Shown here: positions 25,228 through 33,994 of the stretch, piece after piece
Layout of the letters: each line of letters begins with the position of its first letter
How positions within the stretch are numbered: the first letter of the stretch is position 1
From: JAXMCI01 sp046349435
Lineage (GTDB): Bacteria; Pseudomonadota; Alphaproteobacteria; Dongiales; Dongiaceae
DNA length: 64,000 nucleotides
Assembly: GCA_046349435.1 (NCBI GenBank)
Contig: JAXMCI010000019.1
Coordinates: 62,001 to 126,000 of the forward strand
Reading direction: 5' to 3'
Made by a program: the position numbers and the translations under genes
The notes under the pieces: model-generated
Told to the model about the DNA's origin: nothing
What the model saw: the letters and a program-made list of their open reading frames with translations, nothing else
The model's database searches: none

Positions 25228-25569
25228 TCAGGCGGCGAAGGAGTTGCCGCAGCCGCAGGACGCGGTCGCGTTGGGATTGCGCACCTGGAAGGCGGAGCCG
25301 GCGAGGTCCTCGACGAAGTCGATCTCGGCGCCCTTCAGCAGGTCGAGCGAGACGTCGTCGACCACCACGGTGACGCCATCGCGGCCGAAGGTCCGGTCCT
25401 CCTCCAGCCGGGTGTCGTCGAACGAGAAGTTGTACTGGAAGCCGGAGCAGCCGCCGCCGGTGACCGCGACGCGGAACATCAGGTCCTGGCCCGCCTCGGC
25501 CGCGATCAGCTCCGCCAGGCGCCGGGCGGCGCTCTCGGTGATGGTGATGCTGCGCTCGGGATCGCTCAT
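25228..25569 (-). CDS. erpA: Iron-sulfur cluster insertion protein ErpA
   Basis: 113 residues from ATG 25569 (ATG 25581 gives four more). A-type carrier: ITITESAARRLAEL, TGGGCSGFQYNFSFDD with the first Cys, and the C-terminal CGCGNSFAA with the other two. It delivers [4Fe-4S] clusters to target enzymes. It leads an erpA-xthA pair under the promoter at 25623-25651, and is divergent from dgt as in many alphaproteobacteria. Confidence 0.95.
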   Translation of the reverse strand: MSDPERSITITESAARRLAELIAAEAGQDLMFRVAVTGGGCSGFQYNFSFDDTRLEEDRTFGRDGVTVVVDDVSLDLLKGAEIDFVEDLAGSAFQVRNPNATASCGCGNSFAA

Positions 25570-25622
25570 CTCTCTCTCCATGCCGGTCTCTGTTCATGCC
25601 GGCCCGCGGAACGGTCCTGCCT

Positions 25623-25651
25623 AATCTAGTCATTCCGCTCGCCTTGACCAA
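25623..25651 (-). promoter_or_regulatory. Promoter candidate of erpA
   Basis: Minus strand -35 TTGGTC (25646-25651), 17-base spacer, -10 TAGATT (25623-25628), about 54 bases before the erpA ATG. The -35 lies inside the promoter-proximal palindrome of the pair at 25641-25676. Confidence 0.5.
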
Positions 25652-25676
25652 GGCCGGCCGTCGCCTTGACCAAGGC
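25641..25676. promoter_or_regulatory. Two tandem GCCTTGACCAAGGC palindromes between erpA and dgt
   Basis: The 14-base sequence GCCTTGACCAAGGC (inverted repeat of 6 with a 2-base centre) occurs exactly twice, at 25641-25654 and 25663-25676, with a 22-base period close to two helical turns. One copy covers the erpA -35. This is the geometry of a cooperative dimer operator. The factor is unknown; I could not match it to a motif I know with confidence. Confidence 0.55.
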
Positions 25677-25758
25677 GGACCAGCCACCGCGAAGGTGCGC
25701 CGCCTCGACCCCGGCGGCGGCGCTGTCCCGCCGTGTCGCTTTCCCTTACTGTCCGCCC

Positions 25759-26949
25759 ATGCCGGAGTTCCCGCCGCGACAGCCCTATGCCTGCGATCCC
25801 GACCGCTCGCTCGGACGGCTGGTCGCCGAGCCGCCGAGCCCGACCCGCACCGAGTTCCAGCGCGACCGCGACCGCATCATCCACAGCACGGCCTTCCGCC
25901 GGCTGAAGTACAAGACCCAGGTCTTCGTCTTCCACGAGGGCGACCACTACCGTACCCGCCTGACCCACAGCATCGAGGTCGCCCAGATCGCCCGCTCGCT
26001 GGCGCGCTCGCTCGGGCTCGACGAGGACCTCGCCGAGGCGATCGCGCTGGCGCACGACCTCGGCCATCCGCCCTTCGGCCATGCCGGGGAGGAGGCGCTT
26101 GCGGCCGCCATGGCCGGGCGCGGCGGCTTCGACCACAACGAGCAGACCTTCCGGGTGCTGACCCAGCTCGAGCGGCGCTATGCCGCCTTCGACGGGCTCA
26201 ACCTGACCTGGGAATGCCTGGAGGGCATCGCCAAGCACAACGGCCCGCTGACCGGGCCGGACGCCGGGATCAAGGCGCGCGCCCACGGCGTGCCACCCAC
26301 CATCGCCGCCTACAGCGCCTCCTGCCGCGACCTCCGGCTCGAGGGCTGGCCGGCCGCCGAGGCGCAGGTCGCGGCGGTCGCCGACGACATCGCCTACAAC
26401 AACCACGACATCGACGACGGGCTGCGGGCCGGGCTCTTCAGCGTCGCCGACCTGGCGCCGCTGCCGCTGGTCGGGCCGGTCTTCGCCGAGGTCGAGGCGC
26501 GCCATCCCGGGCTCGATCCCGGCCGGCTGATCCACGAGGCGGTGCGCCGGCTGATCGACCGCATGGTCGCCGACGTGCTGGCCGAGACGCGCCGCCGCCT
26601 CGCCGCGCCGGCGCCTGCCGGGCCGGACGCAGTGCGGGCGGCGAGGGCCGCCGTGGTGGGCTTCTCGGCCGCCATGGCCGACAGCGACCGGGCTCTCAAA
26701 CAATTCCTGTTCAAGCGGATGTATCGCCACTACAAGGTCAACCGGATGACCGGCAAGGCGCGCCGCGTGGTCGGCGAGCTGTTCCAGCTCTATGTCGAGG
26801 ACCCGGACCGGCTGCCGACCGAGTGGTATGCCATGACGGACGGAGCCGGGACCGCCGGGACCGCGCGCGTCGTGGCCGACTACATCGCCGGCATGACCGA
26901 CCGCTTCGCGCTCGACGAGCACCGCCGCCTCTTCGACCCCTATCTGTGA
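25759..26949 (+). CDS. dgt: dGTP triphosphohydrolase-like HD-domain protein
   Basis: 396 residues from ATG 25759. HD-domain metal ligands in LTHSIEVAQIA and AHDLGHPPFGHAGE (about 98-111). RTEFQRDRDRIIHSTAFRRLKYKTQVF is the dGTPase-family start, and DDIAYNNHDIDDGLRAGL carries the downstream Asp ligand. It likely hydrolyses dNTPs to nucleoside and triphosphate. It heads the run dgt-argS-SPOR-nagZ-scpAB-tatABC, a standard alphaproteobacterial order. Confidence 0.94.
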   Translation: MPEFPPRQPYACDPDRSLGRLVAEPPSPTRTEFQRDRDRIIHSTAFRRLKYKTQVFVFHEGDHYRTRLTHSIEVAQIARSLARSLGLDEDLAEAIALAHDLGHPPFGHAGEEALAAAMAGRGGFDHNEQTFRVLTQLERRYAAFDGLNLTWECLEGIAKHNGPLTGPDAGIKARAHGVPPTIAAYSASCRDLRLEGWPAAEAQVAAVADDIAYNNHDIDDGLRAGLFSVADLAPLPLVGPVFAEVEARHPGLDPGRLIHEAVRRLIDRMVADVLAETRRRLAAPAPAGPDAVRAARAAVVGFSAAMADSDRALKQFLFKRMYRHYKVNRMTGKARRVVGELFQLYVEDPDRLPTEWYAMTDGAGTAGTARVVADYIAGMTDRFALDEHRRLFDPYL

Positions 26950-26968
26950 CCTGCCGCCTGGGCCGCCG

Positions 26969-28723
26969 ATGAACGTCTTCAAGCACTTCCGCGCCGCCGT
27001 GGTCGCCGCCGTCGAGGCCGCCCAGGCCGCCGGCGAGCTTCCCGCCGGCCTCGATCTCGCCCGGGTCGCCGTCGAGCCGCCGCGCGAGGCCGGGCATGGC
27101 GACCTCGCGACCAACGTGGCGATGGTCCTGGCCAAGCCGGCCGGAACCAATCCGCGGGCGCTGGCCGAGGCGCTGCGGCCCCGGCTGGCGGCGCTGCCCG
27201 AGGTGACCGCCGTCGAGATCGCCGGCCCGGGCTTCATCAACCTCCGGCTGGCCGACGCCTTCTGGCGCGAGCGGCTGCGCGACATCCTGAGGGCCGGCGT
27301 GGAGTACGGCGCCTCGGATCTCGGCGCCGGCAGCCCCGTCAACGTCGAGTACGTCTCGGCCAACCCGACCGGGCCGCTGCACGTCGCCCATGCCCGCGGC
27401 GCGGTGTTCGGCGACGCGCTCGCCGCGCTGCTCGCCAAGGCCGGCTACCGAGTCACCCGCGAGTACTACATCAACGATGCCGGCGGCCAGGTCGACACGC
27501 TGGCCCGCTCCGTCTACCTGCGCTACCGCGAGGCGCTCGGCGAGGGCGAGGCGGTGATCCCCGAGGGCTTCTACCCCGGCGACTACCTGAAGCCGGTCGG
27601 CGCGGCGCTGGCGGCCCGCGACGGGCGGCGCTGGCTCGACCAGCCCGAATCGGCGTGGCTGGCGCCGATCCGCGGCTTCGCCATCGATACGATGCTGGTG
27701 CTGATCCGCGACGACCTGGCGGCGCTCGGCGTCGAGCAGGAGCGCTTCAGCTCGGAGCGCGCCCTGGTCGAGGCGGGCGGCGTCGAGGCGGCGCTGGAGA
27801 CCCTGCAGGCGCGCGGGCTGATCTACACCGGGGTGCTCGAGCCGCCCAAGGGCAAGCCGGTCGAGGACTGGGAGCCGCGGCCGCAGACTCTGTTCAAGGC
27901 CAGCGACTTCGGCGACGACGTCGACCGGCCGCTGAAGAAGTCGGACGGCAGCTGGACCTACTTCGCCGCCGACATCGCCTACCATCTCGACAAGATCCGG
28001 CGCGGCTGCAACCTGCTGATCGACGTCTGGGGTGCCGACCACGGCGGCTACGTCAAGCGGATGCAGGCGGCGGTCACCGCGATCAGCGCCGGGCAGGCCT
28101 CGCTCGACGTCAAGATCACCCAGCTGGTGAAGCTGCTGCGCGGCGGCCAGCCGGTTAAAATGTCGAAGCGGGCCGGCACCTTCGTGACCTTGCGTGAGGT
28201 CGTGGATGAAGTCGGCCGCGGGGTCGTGCGCTTCATCATGCTGACCCGCAAAAACGACGCGCCGCTCGATTTCGACCTGGAGAAGGTGCTCGAGCAATCG
28301 CGCGACAACCCGGTCTTCTACGTCCAGTACGCCCATGCCCGGGCGCGCTCGGTGCTGCGCCACGCCGCGGCCGAGCCGGCCGGCGGCGACCTGTCGCCGG
28401 CGGCACTGGCCGAGGCCCCCCTCGGTTGCTTGACCGACCCCGCCGAGATTGGTTTGATCAAGCTGATGGCGGGATGGCCGCGACTCGTCGAGACGGCGGC
28501 GGAGGCCCACGAGCCGCATCGGGTGGCCTTCTATCTCTACGACCTGGCTTCGGCCTTTCACGCCCTCTGGAACCGGGGAAACACCGAGGCGAGCCTGAGA
28601 TTCCTGCAGCCCGAGGACCGGGCCACGACGATCGCGCGCCTGGCGCTGGTGCAGTCGCTGGCCATCGTCATCGCATCGGGACTGGGGATCATCGGGGTCG
28701 AACCAGTGGAGGAGATGCGGTAA
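26969..28723 (+). CDS. argS: Arginyl-tRNA synthetase
   Basis: 584 residues. The N-terminal Arg-specific domain is followed by the class I signature NPTGPLHVAHARGAVFGD and by VKMSKRAGTFVTL (KMSKS-equivalent KMSKR). The DALR anticodon-binding domain ends with HALWNRG and a final EEMR. It charges tRNA-Arg. The TAA stop shares a base with the ATG of the SPOR-domain gene, so the two are likely coupled. Confidence 0.97.
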   Translation: MNVFKHFRAAVVAAVEAAQAAGELPAGLDLARVAVEPPREAGHGDLATNVAMVLAKPAGTNPRALAEALRPRLAALPEVTAVEIAGPGFINLRLADAFWRERLRDILRAGVEYGASDLGAGSPVNVEYVSANPTGPLHVAHARGAVFGDALAALLAKAGYRVTREYYINDAGGQVDTLARSVYLRYREALGEGEAVIPEGFYPGDYLKPVGAALAARDGRRWLDQPESAWLAPIRGFAIDTMLVLIRDDLAALGVEQERFSSERALVEAGGVEAALETLQARGLIYTGVLEPPKGKPVEDWEPRPQTLFKASDFGDDVDRPLKKSDGSWTYFAADIAYHLDKIRRGCNLLIDVWGADHGGYVKRMQAAVTAISAGQASLDVKITQLVKLLRGGQPVKMSKRAGTFVTLREVVDEVGRGVVRFIMLTRKNDAPLDFDLEKVLEQSRDNPVFYVQYAHARARSVLRHAAAEPAGGDLSPAALAEAPLGCLTDPAEIGLIKLMAGWPRLVETAAEAHEPHRVAFYLYDLASAFHALWNRGNTEASLRFLQPEDRATTIARLALVQSLAIVIASGLGIIGVEPVEEMR

Positions 28724-30465
28724 TGCCGCCCGAGGTCCCGCGACCCGACGATGTCGGGGCTGCTCTTGCCGCCTTCGAGGCGCGACGCGGCGAGGGGGCC
28801 GCCCGCGCCGCCCAGGCTGCCGCTCGCGCGCCGCGCACCGACCTTCTCGAGGGCGTCGAGCCCGCCCCGGACATCCCGCCGCCGCCGGCTCCGCGCCCGC
28901 GGCTGGCCGCCGAGCGGCGCGAGCGGCCGCAGCGCGCCCGCGGCGGCATCCGCGTCCTGCCGGTCGCCGCCGTGCTGGCGGCGCTGCTCGTCGTCGGCGG
29001 CGTCGTCTGGTGGGTCTACCGGTCGACGCTCGGCGAGCCGGCGAGCGACGGCGCGAACGTCCCGGTGGTCGCGGCGGAGCAGGGGCCCGACAAGGTCCGC
29101 CCGAAGGCCGAGGGCGGCATGGACGTCCCGGACCAGGACAAGCTGATCTACAACCAGATCGCCGGCCAGAGCGCGCCGCCGCAGGTCGAGCACCTGCTGC
29201 CGCCACCCGAGGCGCCGGCCGCGCCGCCGGCGCCCGCGCCGGCCACGGCAGCGGCGCCGGCCAGCGCCCCGGCGGCAGCACCCGCCGCCGGGGCGGCCCA
29301 GACCGCCCCGCCGAGGCGCCGCCGGCCGTCACCGACACCGCCCCGGCGTCCGACTCCGTGCCGACCCCCGCCCAGTCGATCGCCGCGGTGCCGCTGGCCG
29401 AGCCGCCGCCGCCGTCCGACATGCCCGAGCTGCAGCCGGTGGAGGCACCGGCGCCGGACCGAGCACCCGCGGCGCAGCCGGAGACCGCATCCGCCGCAGT
29501 CGTGGAGGCGCCGGCCCCAGCCCAGCCGCCCGCCGCCGATGCCGGCGCGCCGCCGAGCGTCGCGGCGCCCGAGCCGGCGCAAGCCACGGCGCCGACTGCC
29601 GCGGCACCCGCGCCGGCCGAGGCCGCCGTGGTCCCGGCACCCGAGCCGGCACCCGCCGTGGCCGCTGCGCCCGCGCCTGCGGCCGAGCCGGCACCCGCGC
29701 CGGCACCCACCGTGGCCGCTGCGCCCGAGCCGGCACCGCCGCCGGCCGAGGCCCCGCAGCCGACGGCCCCCGTCGCGGCAGCGCCGGCCTCGCCGCCAGC
29801 CGCGGCACCCGAACCCGCACCGCAGCAGGCGATGGCGCCCGAGGCTCGACGCAGCCGGCCGCACCGCGCCGCCGGCCGCCGCCGAAGCGGCCGCGCCCGT
29901 GGCCGAGGCCCCCGCGCCGGCCCCGGCCCCAGCTCCGGCACCGTCTCCCGCCGCGCCCGCGCCACCGGTCGCGAGCGACGCGGCGCCCGCCGAGCCGGCG
30001 GGCGACTCGTCGGTCGCCGAGATTCCCGAGGTCACCCCGGGGGAGCCGCAGGGGCGGCTGCCGCCGCTGCCCGCCCCGAAGCCCAACCTGGACGGAACCG
30101 CCAGACCCGTGCTGGCGGCGGCGCCGGCGGCGGCGCCCAAGCCCGCCGTCGCACCCGCCGCTCCGGTGAAGCCGGCCGTGGCGACCGCGCCCGCTGCGGA
30201 CAAGCCGGCCGCCGGCAAGGTCTACCGCGTGCAGCTCGGGGCGATGAAGTCGGTCGGCCTGGCGAAGGCCGAGTGGGACAAGCTGCAGGGCCAGTACGGC
30301 AGCGTCCTGGGCGGCCTGAAGCTCACCGTGCAGCGGGCCGACCTCGGCAAGAAGGGCATCTACTACCGGGTCCAGGCCGGGCCGCTGGCCGACGCCGCCG
30401 CGGCGCAGAAGATCTGCGCCGACCTCAAGCAGCAGAACCAGCAATGCCTGGTGGTGCGGCCGTGA
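28723..30465 (+). CDS. SPOR-domain membrane protein with frame-shifted linker
   Basis: 580 codons, open throughout. A cytoplasmic N-terminus is followed by one membrane segment (about 85-102, RVLPVAAVLAALLVVGGVVWW), a long periplasmic Ala/Pro linker, and a C-terminal SPOR domain (KVYRVQLGAMKSVGLAKAEW ... GIYYRVQAGPLADAAAAQ), which binds denuded septal peptidoglycan. Codons between about 29307 and 29865 are out of register: they read Arg/Pro-rich here, while the neighbouring frame gives the expected Ala/Pro/Glu linker. Three one-base losses, near 29306-29309, 29845 and 29866, would explain it and restore frame. Likely a cell-division or envelope protein. Confidence 0.88.
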   Translation: MPPEVPRPDDVGAALAAFEARRGEGAARAAQAAARAPRTDLLEGVEPAPDIPPPPAPRPRLAAERRERPQRARGGIRVLPVAAVLAALLVVGGVVWWVYRSTLGEPASDGANVPVVAAEQGPDKVRPKAEGGMDVPDQDKLIYNQIAGQSAPPQVEHLLPPPEAPAAPPAPAPATAAAPASAPAAAPAAGAAQTAPPRRRRPSPTPPRRPTPCRPPPSRSPRCRWPSRRRRPTCPSCSRWRHRRRTEHPRRSRRPHPPQSWRRRPQPSRPPPMPARRRASRRPSRRKPRRRLPRHPRRPRPPWSRHPSRHPPWPLRPRLRPSRHPRRHPPWPLRPSRHRRRPRPRSRRPPSRQRRPRRQPRHPNPHRSRRWRPRLDAAGRTAPPAAAEAAAPVAEAPAPAPAPAPAPSPAAPAPPVASDAAPAEPAGDSSVAEIPEVTPGEPQGRLPPLPAPKPNLDGTARPVLAAAPAAAPKPAVAPAAPVKPAVATAPAADKPAAGKVYRVQLGAMKSVGLAKAEWDKLQGQYGSVLGGLKLTVQRADLGKKGIYYRVQAGPLADAAAAQKICADLKQQNQQCLVVRP

Positions 30466-30478
30466 CCCGGCAACCCCG

Positions 30479-31492
30479 GTGAGGCCCGCGGCGGCCATCC
30501 TCGGCTGCCACGGGACGGAGCTGACGGCGGCGGAGCGGCGCTTCTACCGCAGCGTCGACCCGCTCGGCTTCATCCTGTTCGCGCGCAACGTCGCCGACCC
30601 GGCGCAGCTGCGTGCCCTGGTGGCCGACCTGCGCGAGTCCGTCGGGCGCGCCGACGCCCCCGTGCTGGTCGACCAGGAGGGCGGGCGGGTGGCCCGGATG
30701 CGGCCGCCGCACTGGCCCGCCAGACCCGCCGCCGGCAAGCTGGGCGAGCTGCATGCGCGCCGCGGCCCGGAGGCGGCCTGCGCCGCGGCCCGGCTCGACG
30801 GACGGCTGATCGCCGCCGACGTCGCCGAGGTCGGCATCGATGTGCTCTGCGCCCCGGTCCTTGATCTTCGCGTCCCGGGTGCCCATGAGATAGTCGTCGG
30901 CGATCGGTCCTTCGCCTCCGACCCGGCCATCGTCGGCGCGCTTGCCGGCAGCTTCATCGACGGCGTGACGGCGGGTGGCGTGATCCCGATGCTCAAGCAC
31001 ATGCCCGGCCATGGCCGCGCCGTGGTGGACAGCCACCACGAGCTGCCGGTGGTGGACGCGCCGCTCTCGGTCCTGGCGGAGAGCGACTTCCTGCCGTTCC
31101 GCCAGCATGCCCGCCGCCGCATCTGGGGGATCACCTGCCATATCGTCTTCCGCGCGCTCGATCCGCAGCGCCCGGCGACGCTGTCGCGCACGGTGATCGG
31201 CGGGGCGATCCGCGGCGCCATCGGCTTCGACGGGCTGCTGCTCACCGACGATCTCTCGATGAAGGCGCTCGGCGGCACCTACACGGAGCGGACCCGCCGC
31301 GCGCTCGATGCCGGGATCGATGTCGCGCTGCACTGCAACGGCGATCCCGAGGAGATGCGCGGCGTCGCCGATGGCCTCCGGCCGCTCTCCGACGCGGCGA
31401 TGGCGCGCATCGCGCGCTCCCGGCCGGCGCCGGCCGAGCCCTGCGACCGGGCCGCGCTGCAGGCCGAGCTCGACCGCCTGCTGGCGGCGTAA
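30479..31492 (+). CDS. nagZ: Beta-N-acetylhexosaminidase
   Basis: 337 residues from GTG 30479, 13 bases after the SPOR gene. A glycoside hydrolase family 3 catalytic domain: FILFARNV, LVDQEGGRVARM, FPGHG-type motif as LKHMPGHGRAVVDSHHELP with the catalytic His, and the nucleophile Asp in LLLTDDLSMKAL. It removes GlcNAc from anhydro-muropeptides during peptidoglycan recycling in the cytosol. Confidence 0.95.
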   Translation: MRPAAAILGCHGTELTAAERRFYRSVDPLGFILFARNVADPAQLRALVADLRESVGRADAPVLVDQEGGRVARMRPPHWPARPAAGKLGELHARRGPEAACAAARLDGRLIAADVAEVGIDVLCAPVLDLRVPGAHEIVVGDRSFASDPAIVGALAGSFIDGVTAGGVIPMLKHMPGHGRAVVDSHHELPVVDAPLSVLAESDFLPFRQHARRRIWGITCHIVFRALDPQRPATLSRTVIGGAIRGAIGFDGLLLTDDLSMKALGGTYTERTRRALDAGIDVALHCNGDPEEMRGVADGLRPLSDAAMARIARSRPAPAEPCDRAALQAELDRLLAA

Positions 31493-31502
31493 ATAGGGCA
31501 GC

Positions 31503-32201
31503 ATGGCAGACGATACGCTCTTCAGCGCGATCCAGACCCTTGCCGTCATCGCTCTGCCGACACTGCTGGCGATCACTTGCCACGAGGCGGCGCACGGGAT
31601 CGTTGCCTATTGGCTGGGCGACGATACCGCCTACCGCCAAGGGCGAGTCACCCTCAACCCGGTACGGCATATCGATCCGTTCGGGTCGATCCTGATGCCG
31701 CTCATGCTCTACTTCGCCGCGCAGGGCTCGATGCTGTTCGGCTATGCCAAGCCCGTCCCGATCAACGCGAGCCGCATGCGTCACCCACGCCGTGACATGG
31801 TGCTGGTTGCGCTGGCGGGACCTGGCATGAACCTGCTGTTGGCCACGATCTCGGCGGCGCTCGGCTTCGCGGAACCCTGGATTCCGAGCCTTGCGCACGA
31901 TTGGGTGGGGGGTGCGCTGTGGTGGTCCCTGCATTTCAACCTGGTGATTGCCCTCTTCAATCTGCTGCCCGTGCCACCCCTCGATGGCAGCCACCTCGTG
32001 GTCAGCGTTCTGCCCCGTTCTCTCGCCATCCGTTATTCAAAGCTCGGGCGATACGGTATCCTGGTGGTGCTGCTGGTTTTCTTCGTCCTGCCGCAGGCCG
32101 GCAATCTGATCGGAGTGTCGATCAACCCCTTTGCCTGGCTGGTCCTGGGGCCGGCGGAGTGGCTCGCTGATGGAATCGTTCGCATATTCGGGCTGAGCTG
32201 A
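31503..32201 (+). CDS. Site-2 protease family (M50) membrane metalloprotease
   Basis: 232 residues. Zinc motif HEAAHG near residue 27 in the first membrane segment, the family NPVRHIDPFGSILMPL, and the third ligand motif LLPVPPLDGSH near 158-168. Four to six membrane segments, no PDZ domain: the small group found in many bacteria, with unknown substrates. Lines I counted run about 60-68% GC with more T-ending codons, against over 70% in neighbours, so it may be a later insertion between nagZ and scpA. Confidence 0.9.
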   Translation: MADDTLFSAIQTLAVIALPTLLAITCHEAAHGIVAYWLGDDTAYRQGRVTLNPVRHIDPFGSILMPLMLYFAAQGSMLFGYAKPVPINASRMRHPRRDMVLVALAGPGMNLLLATISAALGFAEPWIPSLAHDWVGGALWWSLHFNLVIALFNLLPVPPLDGSHLVVSVLPRSLAIRYSKLGRYGILVVLLVFFVLPQAGNLIGVSINPFAWLVLGPAEWLADGIVRIFGLS

Positions 32202-32210
32202 CGGCGCGCG

Positions 32211-33005
32211 ATGAGCGAGACCGAGAGCTTCGAGGCGGACGCGCCGCAGGACGTGGTCAGCGACGCCCAGTTCGTGCTCGACCTCGACGGCTACGAGGGG
32301 CCGATCGACGTTCTGCTGAACCTCGCCCGCGACCAGAAGGTCGACCTCACCAGGATCTCGATCCTCGACCTCGCCGACCAGTACCTCGCCTTCGTCTCGC
32401 GGGCCCGCCGGCTGCGACTGGAGCTGGCCGCCGACTACCTCGTGATGGCGGCCTGGCTCGCCTATCTCAAGTCGCGGCTGCTGCTGCCCGAGCCCGAGGG
32501 CGAGGCCGAGCCGACCGGCGCCGAGCTCGCCGCCGCGCTTGCCTTCCAGCTGCAGCGGCTGGAGGCGATGCAGAAGGCGGGCAAGGCGCTGCTGGAGCGC
32601 GCCCAGCTCGGCCGCGACGTCTTCGCGCGGGGCGCGCCCGAGGGCGTCACGGTGGTCACCCGGGCGGTCTACAAGCTCTCGCTCTACGAGCTGCTGAAGG
32701 CCTATGGCGAGCAGGTCGACCGGCGCCAGCCCGGCCAGCTGCGCATCCTGCCCAACGACCTCTACTCGATGGACGACGCGCTGCACCGGCTGCGCGGCAT
32801 GCTCGGCCAGTCGCCCGACTGGCACAGCCTGTTCCACTATCTGCCGCCCGACATGCGCGACGGGCTGCGGCGGCGCGCGGCGCTTGCCGCCACCTTCGCG
32901 GCCACGCTGGAGCTGGTCCGCTCCGGTCGCGCCGAGCTGCGCCAGGACGGCACCTTCGGACCGATCTTCCTGCGCGCCGCGCCGGCGCCGACCGAGGCCC
33001 CATGA
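32211..33005 (+). CDS. scpA: Segregation and condensation protein A
   Basis: 264 residues. FVLDLDGYEGPIDVLLNLAR is the kleisin N-terminal motif; ADYLVMAAWLAYLKSRLLLP and the C-terminal winged helix (SLFHYLPPDM, FAATLELVRSGRAELRQDG) follow. With ScpB it bridges SMC heads in the condensin complex. It overlaps scpB by 4 bases (ATGA). Confidence 0.94.
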   Translation: MSETESFEADAPQDVVSDAQFVLDLDGYEGPIDVLLNLARDQKVDLTRISILDLADQYLAFVSRARRLRLELAADYLVMAAWLAYLKSRLLLPEPEGEAEPTGAELAAALAFQLQRLEAMQKAGKALLERAQLGRDVFARGAPEGVTVVTRAVYKLSLYELLKAYGEQVDRRQPGQLRILPNDLYSMDDALHRLRGMLGQSPDWHSLFHYLPPDMRDGLRRRAALAATFAATLELVRSGRAELRQDGTFGPIFLRAAPAPTEAP

Positions 33006-33865
33006 GCGAAGAAGTACCGAGCCAAGCCCAGCCGGGCGAGGAGCAGCCGGACGAAGAACGGCTGGACGAAGCGCAGCCGGATGCAGCGCAGCCGGAAGAG
33101 GAGCGGCCGGAAGAGGGGGAGCCGGAGGGGGCGCATCCCGGCGAGGGCGGCTTCCGCGAGGATCACTTCCAGTCGCTGCGCCTGCTCGAGGCCATGCTGT
33201 TCGCCGCGTCCGAGCCGCTGGCCGCGGAGGCGCTGGCCAAGCGCCTGCCGCAGGGCGCGGTGGTCGGCGCGCTGCTCGAGGAGCTGGCCGGGCTCTACGG
33301 CAATCGCGGCGTCAACCTGGTGTGCCGCGATGGCCGCTGGGCCTTCCGGACCGCGCCCGACCTCGCTCACCTCCTGCAGATCGAGCGCGAGCTGCCGCGC
33401 AAGCTGTCGCGCGCCGCGGTCGAGACGCTGGCCATCATCGCCTACCACCAGCCGGTGACGCGGGCCGAGATCGAGGAGATCCGTGGCGTGGCGCTGTCCA
33501 AGGGCACGCTCGATTCGCTGCTCGAGGCGAGCTGGATCCGCCCCAAGGGCCGCCGGCGCACGCCCGGCCGGCCGGTGACCTGGGTGACCACCGAGGCCTT
33601 CTACGACCATTTCGGGCTGGAGGGGCGCGATGCGCTGCCCGGCATGGAGGAGTTGCGGGCCGCCGGCCTGCTCGAGACCCGCTCGGCCATCGCCGTGCTC
33701 GGCACCCAGGCGCTCGCCGCTGCGGGGGGTGTGGGCGCCGCCGAGGAGGAGGACGAGGGCGACGACGAGGAGGACTTCGACGAGGAGGCTCTCGCCCGCT
33801 CCGTCGAGGATGCCGTGCTCGAGGACGAGCCCGAGCCGCAGCCGGCGGAGACGCCGGAAACGTGA
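33002..33865 (+). CDS. scpB: Segregation and condensation protein B
   Basis: 287 residues, longer than usual because of an acidic N-terminal run (about 1-50, Glu/Pro/Gln repeats) and an acidic C-terminal tail (about 245-287). The core has LRLLEAMLFAASEPL, SRAAVETLAIIAYHQPVTRAEIEEIRG and RPVTWVTTEAFYDHFGL, two winged-helix domains. It dimerises and binds ScpA in the SMC complex. Confidence 0.94.
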   Translation: MSEEVPSQAQPGEEQPDEERLDEAQPDAAQPEEERPEEGEPEGAHPGEGGFREDHFQSLRLLEAMLFAASEPLAAEALAKRLPQGAVVGALLEELAGLYGNRGVNLVCRDGRWAFRTAPDLAHLLQIERELPRKLSRAAVETLAIIAYHQPVTRAEIEEIRGVALSKGTLDSLLEASWIRPKGRRRTPGRPVTWVTTEAFYDHFGLEGRDALPGMEELRAAGLLETRSAIAVLGTQALAAAGGVGAAEEEDEGDDEEDFDEEALARSVEDAVLEDEPEPQPAETPET

Positions 33866-33931
33866 CCGGATGCCGACAGGCCTTTTATCGGCCGGTCAAA
33901 GGCTTAAATAACAGGACTGGGCAAGCATGGA

Positions 33932-33960
33932 TTGCGGGGCTGTGGGCTTTTTGCCATAGT
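33932..33960 (+). promoter_or_regulatory. Promoter candidate of tatABC
   Basis: -35 TTGCGG (33932-33937), 17-base spacer, -10 CATAGT (33955-33960), 35 bases before the tatA ATG. It falls in the only sizeable gap (129 bases) within the dgt-M23 run, so the tat genes may have a separate start. Confidence 0.5.
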
Positions 33961-33994
33961 CCGGCCGCGCGAGGCACGAGAGGAGACGTACGCA

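Noticed and set aside
26738..29965. 1075-codon minus-strand frame across argS and the SPOR gene
   Set aside because: Gly/Ala/Arg low-complexity translation of the opposite strand, with no start signal or domains.
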